Source of the DNA: Pseudomonas moorei
GTDB taxonomy: Bacteria > Pseudomonadota > Gammaproteobacteria > Pseudomonadales > Pseudomonadaceae
Reading direction: 5' to 3'
Assembly (NCBI RefSeq): GCF_008801475.1
Contig: NZ_VZPP01000003.1
Location: 186,001-250,000 of the forward strand
DNA length: 64,000 nucleotides
The position numbers and the translations under genes were made by a program. This document shows positions 34,347-42,226 of the stretch, in pieces (position 1 is the stretch's first letter; the number at the start of each line of letters is the position of its first letter). The notes under the pieces were generated by a model, which saw only the letters and a program-made list of their open reading frames with translations, did no database searches and was not told where the DNA came from.

Positions 34347-35329
34347 TGAACGACCGTCCCTGTGACCTTGATCGAGGTGCAGCTGGGGTAATGCCGCTTG
34401 TCACAGATCACGTCGGCCGTGGGCTGTTTCAGCACCACCCGGCGCACGCCGGAGACGTGCAAAGCGGCATAGATCGCCGACAGCGACATTTCCCCCTCTA
34501 ACTGCCGGGCCGCCTTGATCGCTGCCACCAGCGCCGTATTGGCCGCCGCCAGAACGACCTCCTTCGACGGGCCGTCTAGAACCTCCAAATTGGCATCGAC
34601 GCTAAAATTGCTCGGCTGGCCGAGCTGACTGCGCGGCCGATCGGTGATCGGGCGCACGTCCTCGGCCGATAGCGCCGCTTGCACGGTGGCCACCAGGGCG
34701 ACCGGCTCCACCGTGCTATCGGGCGCCGGCAGCACGGCCAGCGACACGTCGCCCGGCAGCGGATTGACTAGGCCGGCCGAATAGTCACAGACCACCACGA
34801 TGGCCCCGGCCGGCAACTGATCGCGCACAGCCTGGCTAATTTCCGCCGCCTTGAAGGTCGGCGAGTCGACCGACACGCTCGCGACGTTGGCCGAGGCGAT
34901 CAGCGCGTGAAACTCATACGCGCCACGACTGCCGGCCACCGACAGGCCCTCAAGGGATAGCTGAGTGCGGTAACGCAGCGCGTCGTCTTTTTCCATTACC
35001 GCCGCGATGGGCGGCACCGCATCAGGGTCGGCCTCGGTGATCGTCAGCCGCTCGACCCCATAATCAGCTGCGCGATTGTCCAGATCCGTGCCGCGTGCAT
35101 AGGCCAACAGACTGGCCTTTGCCGCGTCATTGATCCGCGCCCGGCTCATCAGCTTCTGATAGGCCGCAACCTCCAGCAGCTTGACGACCGGGTCAGACTC
35201 CAGCACCGCCGTCCAGTTATCGCCCATCTGCAAACGAAAGTCGGCCAGGACCTCCTGATAGAGGTCTTCAAAATCCAGCGACTCCAGCACGTCCGGCGCC
35301 GGCAATGCCGACAGGTTGACGACACTCAT
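34343..35329 (-). CDS. baseplate wedge protein gpJ (Mu gp47 / T4 gp6-like)
   Basis: 328 aa. It starts with VVNLSALPAPDVLESLDFED and contains LLAYARGTDLDNRAADYGVER, the conserved core of the baseplate J family, then RGAYEFHALIASANVASVSV. The C-terminal half is a beta-rich domain ending in VRRVVLKQPTADVICD. It forms the outer ring of the baseplate. It overlaps gpW by 4 bp. Confidence 0.95.
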   Translation of the reverse strand: MSVVNLSALPAPDVLESLDFEDLYQEVLADFRLQMGDNWTAVLESDPVVKLLEVAAYQKLMSRARINDAAKASLLAYARGTDLDNRAADYGVERLTITEADPDAVPPIAAVMEKDDALRYRTQLSLEGLSVAGSRGAYEFHALIASANVASVSVDSPTFKAAEISQAVRDQLPAGAIVVVCDYSAGLVNPLPGDVSLAVLPAPDSTVEPVALVATVQAALSAEDVRPITDRPRSQLGQPSNFSVDANLEVLDGPSKEVVLAAANTALVAAIKAARQLEGEMSLSAIYAALHVSGVRRVVLKQPTADVICDKRHYPSCTSIKVTGTVVQ

Positions 35330-35652
35330 GCACTCACCTCCAGCAACACACCTTCACCGAGGTATTCACCGCTCACCTGAATGTTGATGGCCCCATTCAG
35401 CACGGACAGCACCCGCACACGCTCCAAGCGCAAACGCGGCTCCCAGCGTCCCAATGCTCGGGCGACCTCGGCTTGCACCGCGCTCTTCCAGCCTTCGTTC
35501 ACCGGCAGATCGACAAAGCGCCGGAGCGTGCTGCCGTACTCAGGCCGATAGCGGCGACTGCCCAGCGGCGTGGCCAGAATGTCCGCAATGGACTGGCGCA
35601 GGTGTTCGACGCCGGAAATGGGTTGGCCGGTGTGGCGGTCCATTCCGATCAT
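35326..35652 (-). CDS. baseplate protein gpW (gp25-like)
   Basis: 108 aa from the ATG at 35652 (MIGMDRHTGQPISG), chosen for the aaggag 8 nt upstream. The gp25/lysozyme-like wedge domain shows SIADILATPLGSRRYRPEYGSTL and VDLPVNEGWKSAVQAEVARAL. It nucleates sheath assembly. Confidence 0.95.
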   Translation of the reverse strand: MIGMDRHTGQPISGVEHLRQSIADILATPLGSRRYRPEYGSTLRRFVDLPVNEGWKSAVQAEVARALGRWEPRLRLERVRVLSVLNGAINIQVSGEYLGEGVLLEVSA

Positions 35653-35657
35653 CGACA

Positions 35658-35885
35658 TCACTCCTTGAGCGACTGTAGGTCCGGGTGGGATTTCAGAAAG
35701 GTAATGGCTTCGACATCAGCGGTTTTTACCTGCACCTGCCCTTGGGCCACGGTCAACGTACGGCCGGTTTCGGGAACGATCAGGACACGCGAGGTGTAAA
35801 CCGTGTCACGGAAGGTCGAGAACTCCGGCGTCGGTTCGATGACCGTGTGTTCATCAGTGGCAGGCGTCTCAGTGGGCTTGGCCAT
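35658..35885 (-). CDS. small phage tail-region protein, unknown
   Basis: 75 aa. A disordered acidic N-terminus precedes a short beta-rich part (TSRVLIVPETGRTLTVAQGQ) and a helix (ADVEAITFLKSHPDLQ). It lies between baseplate genes V and W in the same operon, with a terminator hairpin just before it. Similar small ORFs occur in this position in related prophages, but the function is not known to me. Confidence 0.65.
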   Translation of the reverse strand: MAKPTETPATDEHTVIEPTPEFSTFRDTVYTSRVLIVPETGRTLTVAQGQVQVKTADVEAITFLKSHPDLQSLKE

Positions 35886-35902
35886 GTGTTTTCTCCAGGC
35901 AT

Positions 35903-35928
35903 GAAAAAGCCCGCACTGGGCGGGCTTT
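35903..35928 (-). terminator. intrinsic terminator upstream of the 35885 gene
   Basis: On the minus strand AGCCCGC, loop CCAGT, GCGGGCT, then TTTTCAT. It lies 18 nt before the start at 35885 and 13 nt after the end of gene V. Confidence 0.7.
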
Positions 35929-35940
35929 CAACGGTTGAAA

Positions 35941-36498
35941 TTAATGCGTGTGGTGGTTGCTGTTACCACCGACGTCGAGGATTGCCCCGTCACTGGTGAT
36001 GTTCTGCGTGACGTGCAGCGGACCGTCGATGGCAACGACACCTTTCAGGTTGATATTCTCGGAGGTCACATTGACCGCGCTGTCGGTGACCACGGCTTCG
36101 GTACCGCCGACTTTAACGTTCACAGTTCCGGTGGGCAGCGTGATGCTGTAGCTCTTGGCTTCCCAGTCGTACACCAGCGAACCACCATCCTCGAAACGCC
36201 AGACTTCAACATGATCGCGGTTATCCGGTTGCGCGCCAGCATCGCCATACAGCCCAGGGATAAAGGTGCCCATGCCGGCCTGGCCACTGGGGTTGAACAA
36301 CACCCCCTGCTCGTTCAGGCTCGGCGCCCGCCAGTGCCGGGCCTTGCCCGCCGCCAGACTGTGCCAACGCACCCAGGCGCTGACCCAGTCACCCGACTGC
36401 ACCCGAACGGCGGCCGCTGCCAAATCCACGCCGACCACGACACACGGCATCAACATGGCGGCAATCATGCGGTCATGCTCGGCCAGGGCGTAACTCAT
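35941..36498 (-). CDS. baseplate assembly protein gpV (spike)
   Basis: 185 aa. It starts MSYALAEHDRMIAAMLMPCV, with an OB-fold part containing WVRWHSLAAGKARHWRAPSLNEQ. Then come the beta-helix repeats of the membrane-piercing spike (GSLVYDWEAKSYSITLPTG) and a histidine-rich end (GGNSNHHTH) that can bind iron, as in P2 gpV. Confidence 0.94.
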   Translation of the reverse strand: MSYALAEHDRMIAAMLMPCVVVGVDLAAAAVRVQSGDWVSAWVRWHSLAAGKARHWRAPSLNEQGVLFNPSGQAGMGTFIPGLYGDAGAQPDNRDHVEVWRFEDGGSLVYDWEAKSYSITLPTGTVNVKVGGTEAVVTDSAVNVTSENINLKGVVAIDGPLHVTQNITSDGAILDVGGNSNHHTH

Positions 36499-37013
36499 GG
36501 CACGTCATCCGCAGGAAAGAACTGCTCTTTGGTGTCGTTGTTGAAACCGAGCCACAGTGAGCCAGGCGGCTCATCGGGCCACGGCCACTGCTGCGGGCCG
36601 AGGTAGATCTGCTGACTCCATTCCACCAGCCAGACGGTGTAGCCATCCAGTTCCGGCCGAGTCCAGTCCTGTCCGGCTTGAATGAACACTGCCGGCTCGA
36701 CTTCCAGCCCCCAGGTTTGCGCCCGAAGGATCAACGCTAATTGAGTAGCCAGTTGCACGGCTTGCTGATGGTGATGTCGCTGGATCGGGTCGACGACGAT
36801 GCGCGCTTCGAACTTGCACACCAGCGTAGTTTCTCCCGTGCCGATGTCGGTACCGGGTTCGAACTCGGCCATCTCCAGAAACACCGCCGGCAGCGCCACG
36901 CGATCTTCGATTTTCGGCCAGGCAGTTACTGCTCGAACACCCGGCAATTCCGTAACTAGGTGCTGCTCGATAGCCCGGTAGAGTTGATCCAAACCAAATG
37001 GCTCTTCCGACAC
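36495..37013 (-). CDS. phage protein, likely tail completion
   Basis: 172 aa from a GTG start. It contains LDQLYRAIEQHLVTELPGVR and DRVALPAVFLEMAEFEPGTD, then a C-terminal WPWPDEPPGSLWLGF. The layout (short N-terminal helix, beta sheet, position between head-joining genes and baseplate genes) resembles tail terminator or completion proteins such as P2 gpR. The sequence alone does not prove it. Confidence 0.65.
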   Translation of the reverse strand: MSEEPFGLDQLYRAIEQHLVTELPGVRAVTAWPKIEDRVALPAVFLEMAEFEPGTDIGTGETTLVCKFEARIVVDPIQRHHHQQAVQLATQLALILRAQTWGLEVEPAVFIQAGQDWTRPELDGYTVWLVEWSQQIYLGPQQWPWPDEPPGSLWLGFNNDTKEQFFPADDVP

Positions 37014-37014
37014 G

Positions 37015-37671
37015 TCATTTCCCCTTCAGGTACTTTTGCAGTTCAAAGTTGAGCTCCTGCTGCAAGATCTCCAACAAGCGCTCATCGGCCTTGCGCACCC
37101 AGCTGTCGAAGTGCGGTCGCGCCTGCTCCAGGGAGACCTTGGCCTTGGCCAGCGGAAAGCGACTGTCGTTCTCCGCAATCCAGCCCGAACTGGCGCCGCC
37201 CCGCGCCCTGACGGTGCTGTCGGGGTAGTCGTCCGAACTGAAGTGTTTGCTCGCCGTGCGAATCCAAATGTCGGGCTTGTTGCCGTAGACCTGCTTGAGG
37301 AACGCGCCCTGGTAACGGCGTCCGGCCACTGATACACCGCTGCCAGTCTGGCGCGCTCGGCCGATCCGGCTGGACTCGATGGCGTTCAAACCAAACCACA
37401 GCTTGCCGCTCATGGCCCCACCGGTGACCGGATAGCTGCGTAATCGCTGACGCACCGCCGCGACGGCGATGCGTTCTTGTCGACTGACCGCCCGGGCAAT
37501 GTGCGTGCGCAACCAACCCAACGTCTTGTTGATCGCTCGACAGTGCGCGGCGGCCGCCGCTTTGGGCACCACCTTGGCCAGCTCCTGGAACGCTTGCAGA
37601 TCCGACGACGAAGACTGAATCGAGATCATCCCGCCGCCAGCCGAGGCCTTGAAGTGACTACCGACACTCAT
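37015..37671 (-). CDS. minor tail protein Z-like
   Basis: 218 aa. It contains ELAKVVPKAAAAAHCRAINKTLGWLRTHIARAVSRQ and LRSYPVTGGAMSGKLWFGLNAIE, the pattern of prophage minor tail protein Z (lambda gpZ-like). It acts at the head-tail junction or tail completion. It overlaps the connector gene by 4 bp. Confidence 0.85.
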   Translation of the reverse strand: MSVGSHFKASAGGGMISIQSSSSDLQAFQELAKVVPKAAAAAHCRAINKTLGWLRTHIARAVSRQERIAVAAVRQRLRSYPVTGGAMSGKLWFGLNAIESSRIGRARQTGSGVSVAGRRYQGAFLKQVYGNKPDIWIRTASKHFSSDDYPDSTVRARGGASSGWIAENDSRFPLAKAKVSLEQARPHFDSWVRKADERLLEILQQELNFELQKYLKGK

Positions 37672-37988
37672 GCGCGCATCCTCAAGATCAAGGCGACCAG
37701 ACCGTCGCCGCTCGGCTCCAGCTGCAGCAGGTCGTAGTCGCCGCCACCGTCCAGCGCGGGCAAGTCGATACTGACCAACATGCCCTGTTGCAGGCCCGCT
37801 GAGTCGCTGACACGGATCTCGAATCGCGGTTCACGCAGGCCCGTGTTGAGCTTGCCGAACTTCGGCTGTAGCCAGGGCGCGGCGAACATACCGAGCACCG
37901 GTTCGTCACGGCCTTCGATCCGCGCGCTGTCGCCCAGGGTTTCGAACACCACGGCATCGACATCGGCAATCAGATCACGAAAGCTCAT
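37668..37988 (-). CDS. head-tail attachment protein (lambda FII-like)
   Basis: 106 aa from the ATG at 37988 (MSFRDLIADVDAVVFETLGD). The pattern of a N-terminal helix, then DEPVLGMFAAPWLQ and a C-terminal LLQLEPSGDGLVALILRMR, matches small beta-rich head-tail joining proteins of the gpFII type. It follows the major capsid gene by 2 bp, as expected for that role. Confidence 0.8.
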   Translation of the reverse strand: MSFRDLIADVDAVVFETLGDSARIEGRDEPVLGMFAAPWLQPKFGKLNTGLREPRFEIRVSDSAGLQQGMLVSIDLPALDGGGDYDLLQLEPSGDGLVALILRMRA

Positions 37989-37990
37989 GG

Positions 37991-38986
37991 TCAGAGTTCC
38001 AGCAGGATCTGCGCGAGCGGTCGAGTGCACAGGTGCAGCGGGTTCGACTGCGCTTCACCGGCCATGCCCTTGTTGAACGGCATCGGCTCGATTTTGCTGT
38101 AGTACGGCACACCTTCGGTGTTGACCGTTTCCATGTAGTCGGCCGGCGCGAACACCGAGATGTACAAGTCCGGCACGCCTTCGGGAATCAGCAGCGCCTT
38201 GTCGTCGTGGATGAAGGTCACGCCAGCGATCTTGCCGCGATAGCGCTCCCAGACGATGCCGCCGAATTCGAAACTTTCGCGGGCATCGCCGCGCAATGCC
38301 GCCGCCTGCTGACTGTTGAGGTAGGTTTCTTTAACCGACTTGTGGACCAGCAGCTTGTTCCAGAAATTCTTACCGCACAGTGCCCGCGAGCCGGTGCTGG
38401 TGATACTGCCCAGGGCCTCCTCCTGCAGGTCCAGCGCATCACCACACTTGACGCGAAGTTCGGTGTCCGGACTGTTCAGCCCCATGGACATTTTCTTGCG
38501 GGTCACGCCAAAGGTTTTGTAGATGTCGAGCAAGACGGTGGTGCCGTCCGCATCAAGGATCTGGCCATTGAGCGCGCCCATGCGCTGAAATTCGTGCGTG
38601 GCATCCAGCTGCCGGCGCGCTTTGGCCAGGCGCTTGTTGACCACGTCCTGCACGGCCTGCAATTCAGAACGGGTGCCGAAGGCACGAATGCCCTGGATCT
38701 CGTCGGCCTTGATGGCGAAGCGTTGCGGCAGGTGCACGGTGTTGAACGGGATCAGATTGCGCTTTGTGCCGCTGACCACCAGGCCGGATGTGCCACGCTC
38801 ACCCGCTGGTACCAGGGCCAGGGTGTCGCCGTCTTTTTCGATCTGCACGGTCAGGGTGTTGATGCCCTCTTCCTGGAACAGGCCGAGGCTGCTGATGCGG
38901 CCCGGGAGGTATTCCTGTTCGTTGATGGCGGCGGTCAGCGAAGAGACCGAAAACGCGTCATCGTTAAAGATTTCAATGTCAGCCAT
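37991..38986 (-). CDS. major capsid protein (lambda gpE-like)
   Basis: 331 aa from the ATG at 38986 (MADIEIFNDDAFSVSSLTAAINE). HK97-fold capsid of the lambda gpE family: PFNTVHLPQRFAIKADEIQG, LDATHEFQRMGALNGQIL, FIHDDKALLIPEGVPDLY, YYSKIEPMPFNKGMAGEAQ. A phage with P2-like tail genes would be expected to carry a P2-type gpN capsid; here the head is lambda-like. A terminator hairpin lies just upstream. Confidence 0.94.
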   Translation of the reverse strand: MADIEIFNDDAFSVSSLTAAINEQEYLPGRISSLGLFQEEGINTLTVQIEKDGDTLALVPAGERGTSGLVVSGTKRNLIPFNTVHLPQRFAIKADEIQGIRAFGTRSELQAVQDVVNKRLAKARRQLDATHEFQRMGALNGQILDADGTTVLLDIYKTFGVTRKKMSMGLNSPDTELRVKCGDALDLQEEALGSITSTGSRALCGKNFWNKLLVHKSVKETYLNSQQAAALRGDARESFEFGGIVWERYRGKIAGVTFIHDDKALLIPEGVPDLYISVFAPADYMETVNTEGVPYYSKIEPMPFNKGMAGEAQSNPLHLCTRPLAQILLEL

Positions 38987-39003
38987 GTAGCTTTCTCCAG
39001 AAA

Positions 39004-39028
39004 ACAAAAAACCCGCACTGGGCGGGCT
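39004..39028 (-). terminator. intrinsic terminator upstream of the capsid gene
   Basis: On the minus strand CCCGC, 5-nt loop, GCGGG, then TTTTTTGTTTT. It lies 18 nt before the capsid start at 38986. Confidence 0.7.
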
Positions 39029-39048
39029 GGGGAATCAGGGTGGTCGTC

Positions 39049-39393
39049 TTAGCGAACGATCAGCGAATGAGTAGCCAGTGCTTTTTCAGCCGCAGGATCG
39101 AGGCCGGTGAGGTGGGCTTCACTGACTTCCGCCAGACGCACCACGGCGCGACCGCGACGGACAACATCCGACTCGCCCAAGGGACCGAAGAGAATGGCGA
39201 TGGCGTTTTCGGTGCCGTCTTCGGCGGTCGGGTCGTAAGGGGCAAACTCAGCGGTTGCGGTAACCAATCCCAGGATCTGCCCCGGCTCCAGTGCTGGGCC
39301 GGCGGCAACGTTGATGGCTTCGCGGGAAATGGTGCCCGCCCCTTCAGACAGGAGAAATTCGCCTGCATGCATGGGTTCGCGTTGAATGGTCAT
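39049..39393 (-). CDS. head decoration protein (lambda gpD-like)
   Basis: 114 aa. It starts MTIQREPMHAGEFLLSEGAG and contains ALEPGQILGLVTATAEFAPY and ENAIAILFGPL. It fits the gpD family that stabilises the expanded head as trimers. It sits between the protease and capsid genes, the lambda order. Confidence 0.92.
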   Translation of the reverse strand: MTIQREPMHAGEFLLSEGAGTISREAINVAAGPALEPGQILGLVTATAEFAPYDPTAEDGTENAIAILFGPLGESDVVRRGRAVVRLAEVSEAHLTGLDPAAEKALATHSLIVR

Positions 39394-40544
39394 CGTCTTG
39401 CTCCTGTCGCAGATCGGGATTTACCGGCCTGCGCGGCTTGGCGGGCAGACCAGATGGATGGTTGATCGATTTGTTTGGCCTGCACCTTTGGCGCAGGGTC
39501 ATCGTCCAGCGGCAAGCTGTTGTCGATTTCGAAGCCCTTGCCGCTGGTGACGATCTTGTCGAACAGGCGCGCTCGAACAGCTGCGACGTCCAGCCCTGCC
39601 GCAACAAACTCGGCGCTGAACTCCGGCAAGCGTGCAGCCACACACAAGTCATTCACGGCCGTGGCACGGGCCAGCTCGGCTTGAACGACCTCTTCGTTTT
39701 CGAGCTTGGTGGAGCTGAGTAGCGAATCGACAAGGTTGCTGATCCCCGCCTCAGCGCAGCGCTGGGTAATCATCAGGGCTAGCTTTGCCGAGTCGACTAC
39801 GGTCGGTGTCAGCGGCGGATCGTCAGGCTCCAAATCCGACTCTGTCTCCGCTGGTTCATCAAGCTGCGCGAGCAATTCCGCCGGTACATGCTGGTACCGC
39901 TGCAACACGGCCCCTTGGCCGAGACAGGCCTTGACCTTGACGCCGTCGCCGACTTCATCAGCTAGCCCCAAGGCCACCGCTTCACTGGCGGTCAACCATG
40001 TTTCGTTCGCGACCAAGCGTCGCAACTCGACCTCATCGATGTCAGGTGCCTTGGCCTTGTAGGCCGCTATGATGGCTTCCATCGTCTGATCGAGAACGTC
40101 GGCCACTTTGCGGAAGTCTTCAGCATCCCCGGCCGCGTAAGTCCAGGGGTTGTGAATCATCAACATGGCGTTCGAGGCGATCACCACTCGGTGCGCACCA
40201 CACACGGCCACGCTGGCTGCACTGGCCGCCAGCGCATCGATCCGACCGGTACAACGCTCTCCCAAACGCGACAACGCATTGTGCATGGCCAGTCCGTCGA
40301 ACAAATCACCACCGATGCTATTGAAGGCCGCGATCACCGGCGAGGCGCCATCGTCCATGGCGCGCAGGTCCTGCACAAACTGATTGGCGGTAATGCCCCA
40401 GCCGCCGATCTCGCCATAGACGAACACTTCGATCACTCGCTCGGCGGCGTCGCCGCTGGCCTGAAGGGCATACCAGGTCTTGTCTTGCACCGGCACACGC
40501 TGGCCCGCCCGGTTGTAAATGCGCGGTCGCGCTTTTTTGCTCAT
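39390..40544 (-). CDS. head maturation protease, ClpP-like, with scaffold-like C-terminus
   Basis: 384 aa. The N-terminal 200 residues are a ClpP/S49-type serine protease: VYGEIGGWGITANQFVQDL, SIGGDLFDGLAMHNAL, the catalytic serine in ALAASAASVAVCGA, and histidine in AMLMIHNPWTYA. The helical C-terminal half (about 220-384) is rich in E, Q and A and may act as a scaffold, as lambda gpC/Nu3 does. It cleaves portal and scaffold during prohead maturation. Confidence 0.92.
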   Translation of the reverse strand: MSKKARPRIYNRAGQRVPVQDKTWYALQASGDAAERVIEVFVYGEIGGWGITANQFVQDLRAMDDGASPVIAAFNSIGGDLFDGLAMHNALSRLGERCTGRIDALAASAASVAVCGAHRVVIASNAMLMIHNPWTYAAGDAEDFRKVADVLDQTMEAIIAAYKAKAPDIDEVELRRLVANETWLTASEAVALGLADEVGDGVKVKACLGQGAVLQRYQHVPAELLAQLDEPAETESDLEPDDPPLTPTVVDSAKLALMITQRCAEAGISNLVDSLLSSTKLENEEVVQAELARATAVNDLCVAARLPEFSAEFVAAGLDVAAVRARLFDKIVTSGKGFEIDNSLPLDDDPAPKVQAKQIDQPSIWSARQAAQAGKSRSATGARR

Positions 40545-42019
40545 GGTTGCTCCTTGTCGTCGAGCGGCTCGACGGCTTCAAGGGTGTTGTAATTGAGACC
40601 AAGATTTGTGGCCCTGGCCAGGTCGGCCGCGTTTTCGGCGTCGACCGTTTCGGCGTCGTAACCGGTACGCAGGACCATCTCGCTACGCGAGGCGAAGCCG
40701 GCCTGCACTTCCATGCGCCGCGCCTGCACGTCTTGCACCGGCTGGATGTAAGCCCAGCCTTGCGGCACCCAGCGGGTACGCAGGTATTCGCGGCGACGCT
40801 GGGCGTAGTCCTCCAGCACCAGGGCACCCGACAGAACGGCCATGTCCATCCAGGCTGCCCGAACGGGGCGGCAAAGTTGATGCACATACACGCTGAATTG
40901 CAGTTGCTCCAACCGGCGCCGGAACTCGTTGAGCACTACCCGCAACGCCCGGTCGTTGACCTCACGCATATCGCCGGTGAGGATTTCGTAGGGCGTTCCG
41001 GTACCGGCGGCAGCGGCCATTAGTTGCTGCCGCATGAAGTCCGGATAGTTGTTGCCGGCGTCCGGTGGTTTGGAAAACTCAACCTCTTCACCCGGTCCCA
41101 ACTCCTGCATGGTGCCGGGCTCCAAGGCGACCATCGGCGTGAAGCCATCGCCATCCAGGCTCAGCGGCTGACCGGTAACCGGGTCTCTCGGCACGGGGCC
41201 GGAGTCCGGGGCTGGCCGGCTGATAAACCCGGCAAATAGGTTGGCCACTTCCTGGCGGAACAGCACCGCGTCGTCGTAGTTGTCGAGACTGCGCAGGCGT
41301 TTCAACACCGGCGACAAACGCGGTACGCCGCGCAGCTGGCCCGGTTCGACCGGCTCAAAGATGTGCAGCACCTGCGACGCAGGCACCCGCACCAGTTGGT
41401 TGTAACCGGCGTTCAGCGACGAGGCATCACGCGGGTGCGACAGGTACATCCAGTACGCCACGCGCTTGCCGCCCGGCGTGAACTCGATTCCTGCGCGGAT
41501 GATGTTGCCGGCTTTGGTCGTCTCGAATTTGTCGTGCGGTACGAACTCCGGTGCCAGCGCCTGAATCTGCAATGGCACCGCTAAACCTTCATCCAGGCTG
41601 CGCGGCCGCAAGCGGACAAAGCATTCACCCGAGGTTTCGACCGTACGAGCGATCAGTGCCTGCTGGCCGTTGAAGTCGGTACGTTCATCCGCATCCGATT
41701 CATCGACCCAGTCATCCCACAGTTCCTGCAGCAATTTGCGCAGGGTCTCGTCATCGGTTTTCGGTCGAGGTGTGATCCCTGTTCCGATCAGGTTACTGAC
41801 ACGCTTGTCGATCACGTTGTAGGCATACGGGTCATTGCGAACCGCAGCCCGTGAGCGCGAGCGCAGGTTGCGCAGCGCTGGGGTGTTTATGCTGTTGATA
41901 CCGTTGTCGGGCGCATCCCAGCCAGCGGATCGGCGGCCCTCACCGGCGCCTTCGTAACTGGCTTTGATGTTCGACGGCAACACGAATCCGTTACGGGTCA
42001 GCGTCGGATAGCGAGCCAT
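40541..42019 (-). CDS. portal protein (lambda gpB-like)
   Basis: 492 aa from the ATG at 42019 (MARYPTLTRNGFVLPS). Lambda-type portal: LRSRSRAAVRNDPYAYNVIDKRVSNLIGTG, FVRLRPRSLDEGLAVPLQIQ, RGVPRLSPVLKRLRSLDNYDDAVL, AAAGTGTPYEILTGDMREVN. It forms the dodecameric ring through which DNA enters and leaves. Start and upstream stop overlap (TAATG). Confidence 0.95.
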   Translation of the reverse strand: MARYPTLTRNGFVLPSNIKASYEGAGEGRRSAGWDAPDNGINSINTPALRNLRSRSRAAVRNDPYAYNVIDKRVSNLIGTGITPRPKTDDETLRKLLQELWDDWVDESDADERTDFNGQQALIARTVETSGECFVRLRPRSLDEGLAVPLQIQALAPEFVPHDKFETTKAGNIIRAGIEFTPGGKRVAYWMYLSHPRDASSLNAGYNQLVRVPASQVLHIFEPVEPGQLRGVPRLSPVLKRLRSLDNYDDAVLFRQEVANLFAGFISRPAPDSGPVPRDPVTGQPLSLDGDGFTPMVALEPGTMQELGPGEEVEFSKPPDAGNNYPDFMRQQLMAAAAGTGTPYEILTGDMREVNDRALRVVLNEFRRRLEQLQFSVYVHQLCRPVRAAWMDMAVLSGALVLEDYAQRRREYLRTRWVPQGWAYIQPVQDVQARRMEVQAGFASRSEMVLRTGYDAETVDAENAADLARATNLGLNYNTLEAVEPLDDKEQP

Positions 42020-42225
42020 TAGAGTCCTTTGCCTCCGTGGCAAAGCCGAACGACGCGGGAGCGCGGTCCGGCTGAGTTCACCAGCGAGGTGCGGATCTCG
42101 TCACGAGCTTTCAGCAGCTCATCGACCGAACGGTACTCCACGGTACGGTCGGTGTAGCGCACGGTTTTCTCACCGCGAGCGATGGCCGCCTCAACTGCGT
42201 CGAGGTGCTTCTGGGTAAATGACAT
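42019..42225 (-). CDS. head-tail joining protein gpW
   Basis: 68 aa. It contains HLDAVEAAIARGEKTVRYTDRTVEYRSVDELLKARDEI, the lambda gpW pattern of two helices flanking a beta hairpin. It seals the portal ring after packaging. It lies between terminase and portal, the lambda order. Confidence 0.94.
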   Translation of the reverse strand: MSFTQKHLDAVEAAIARGEKTVRYTDRTVEYRSVDELLKARDEIRTSLVNSAGPRSRVVRLCHGGKGL

Positions 42226-42226
42226 A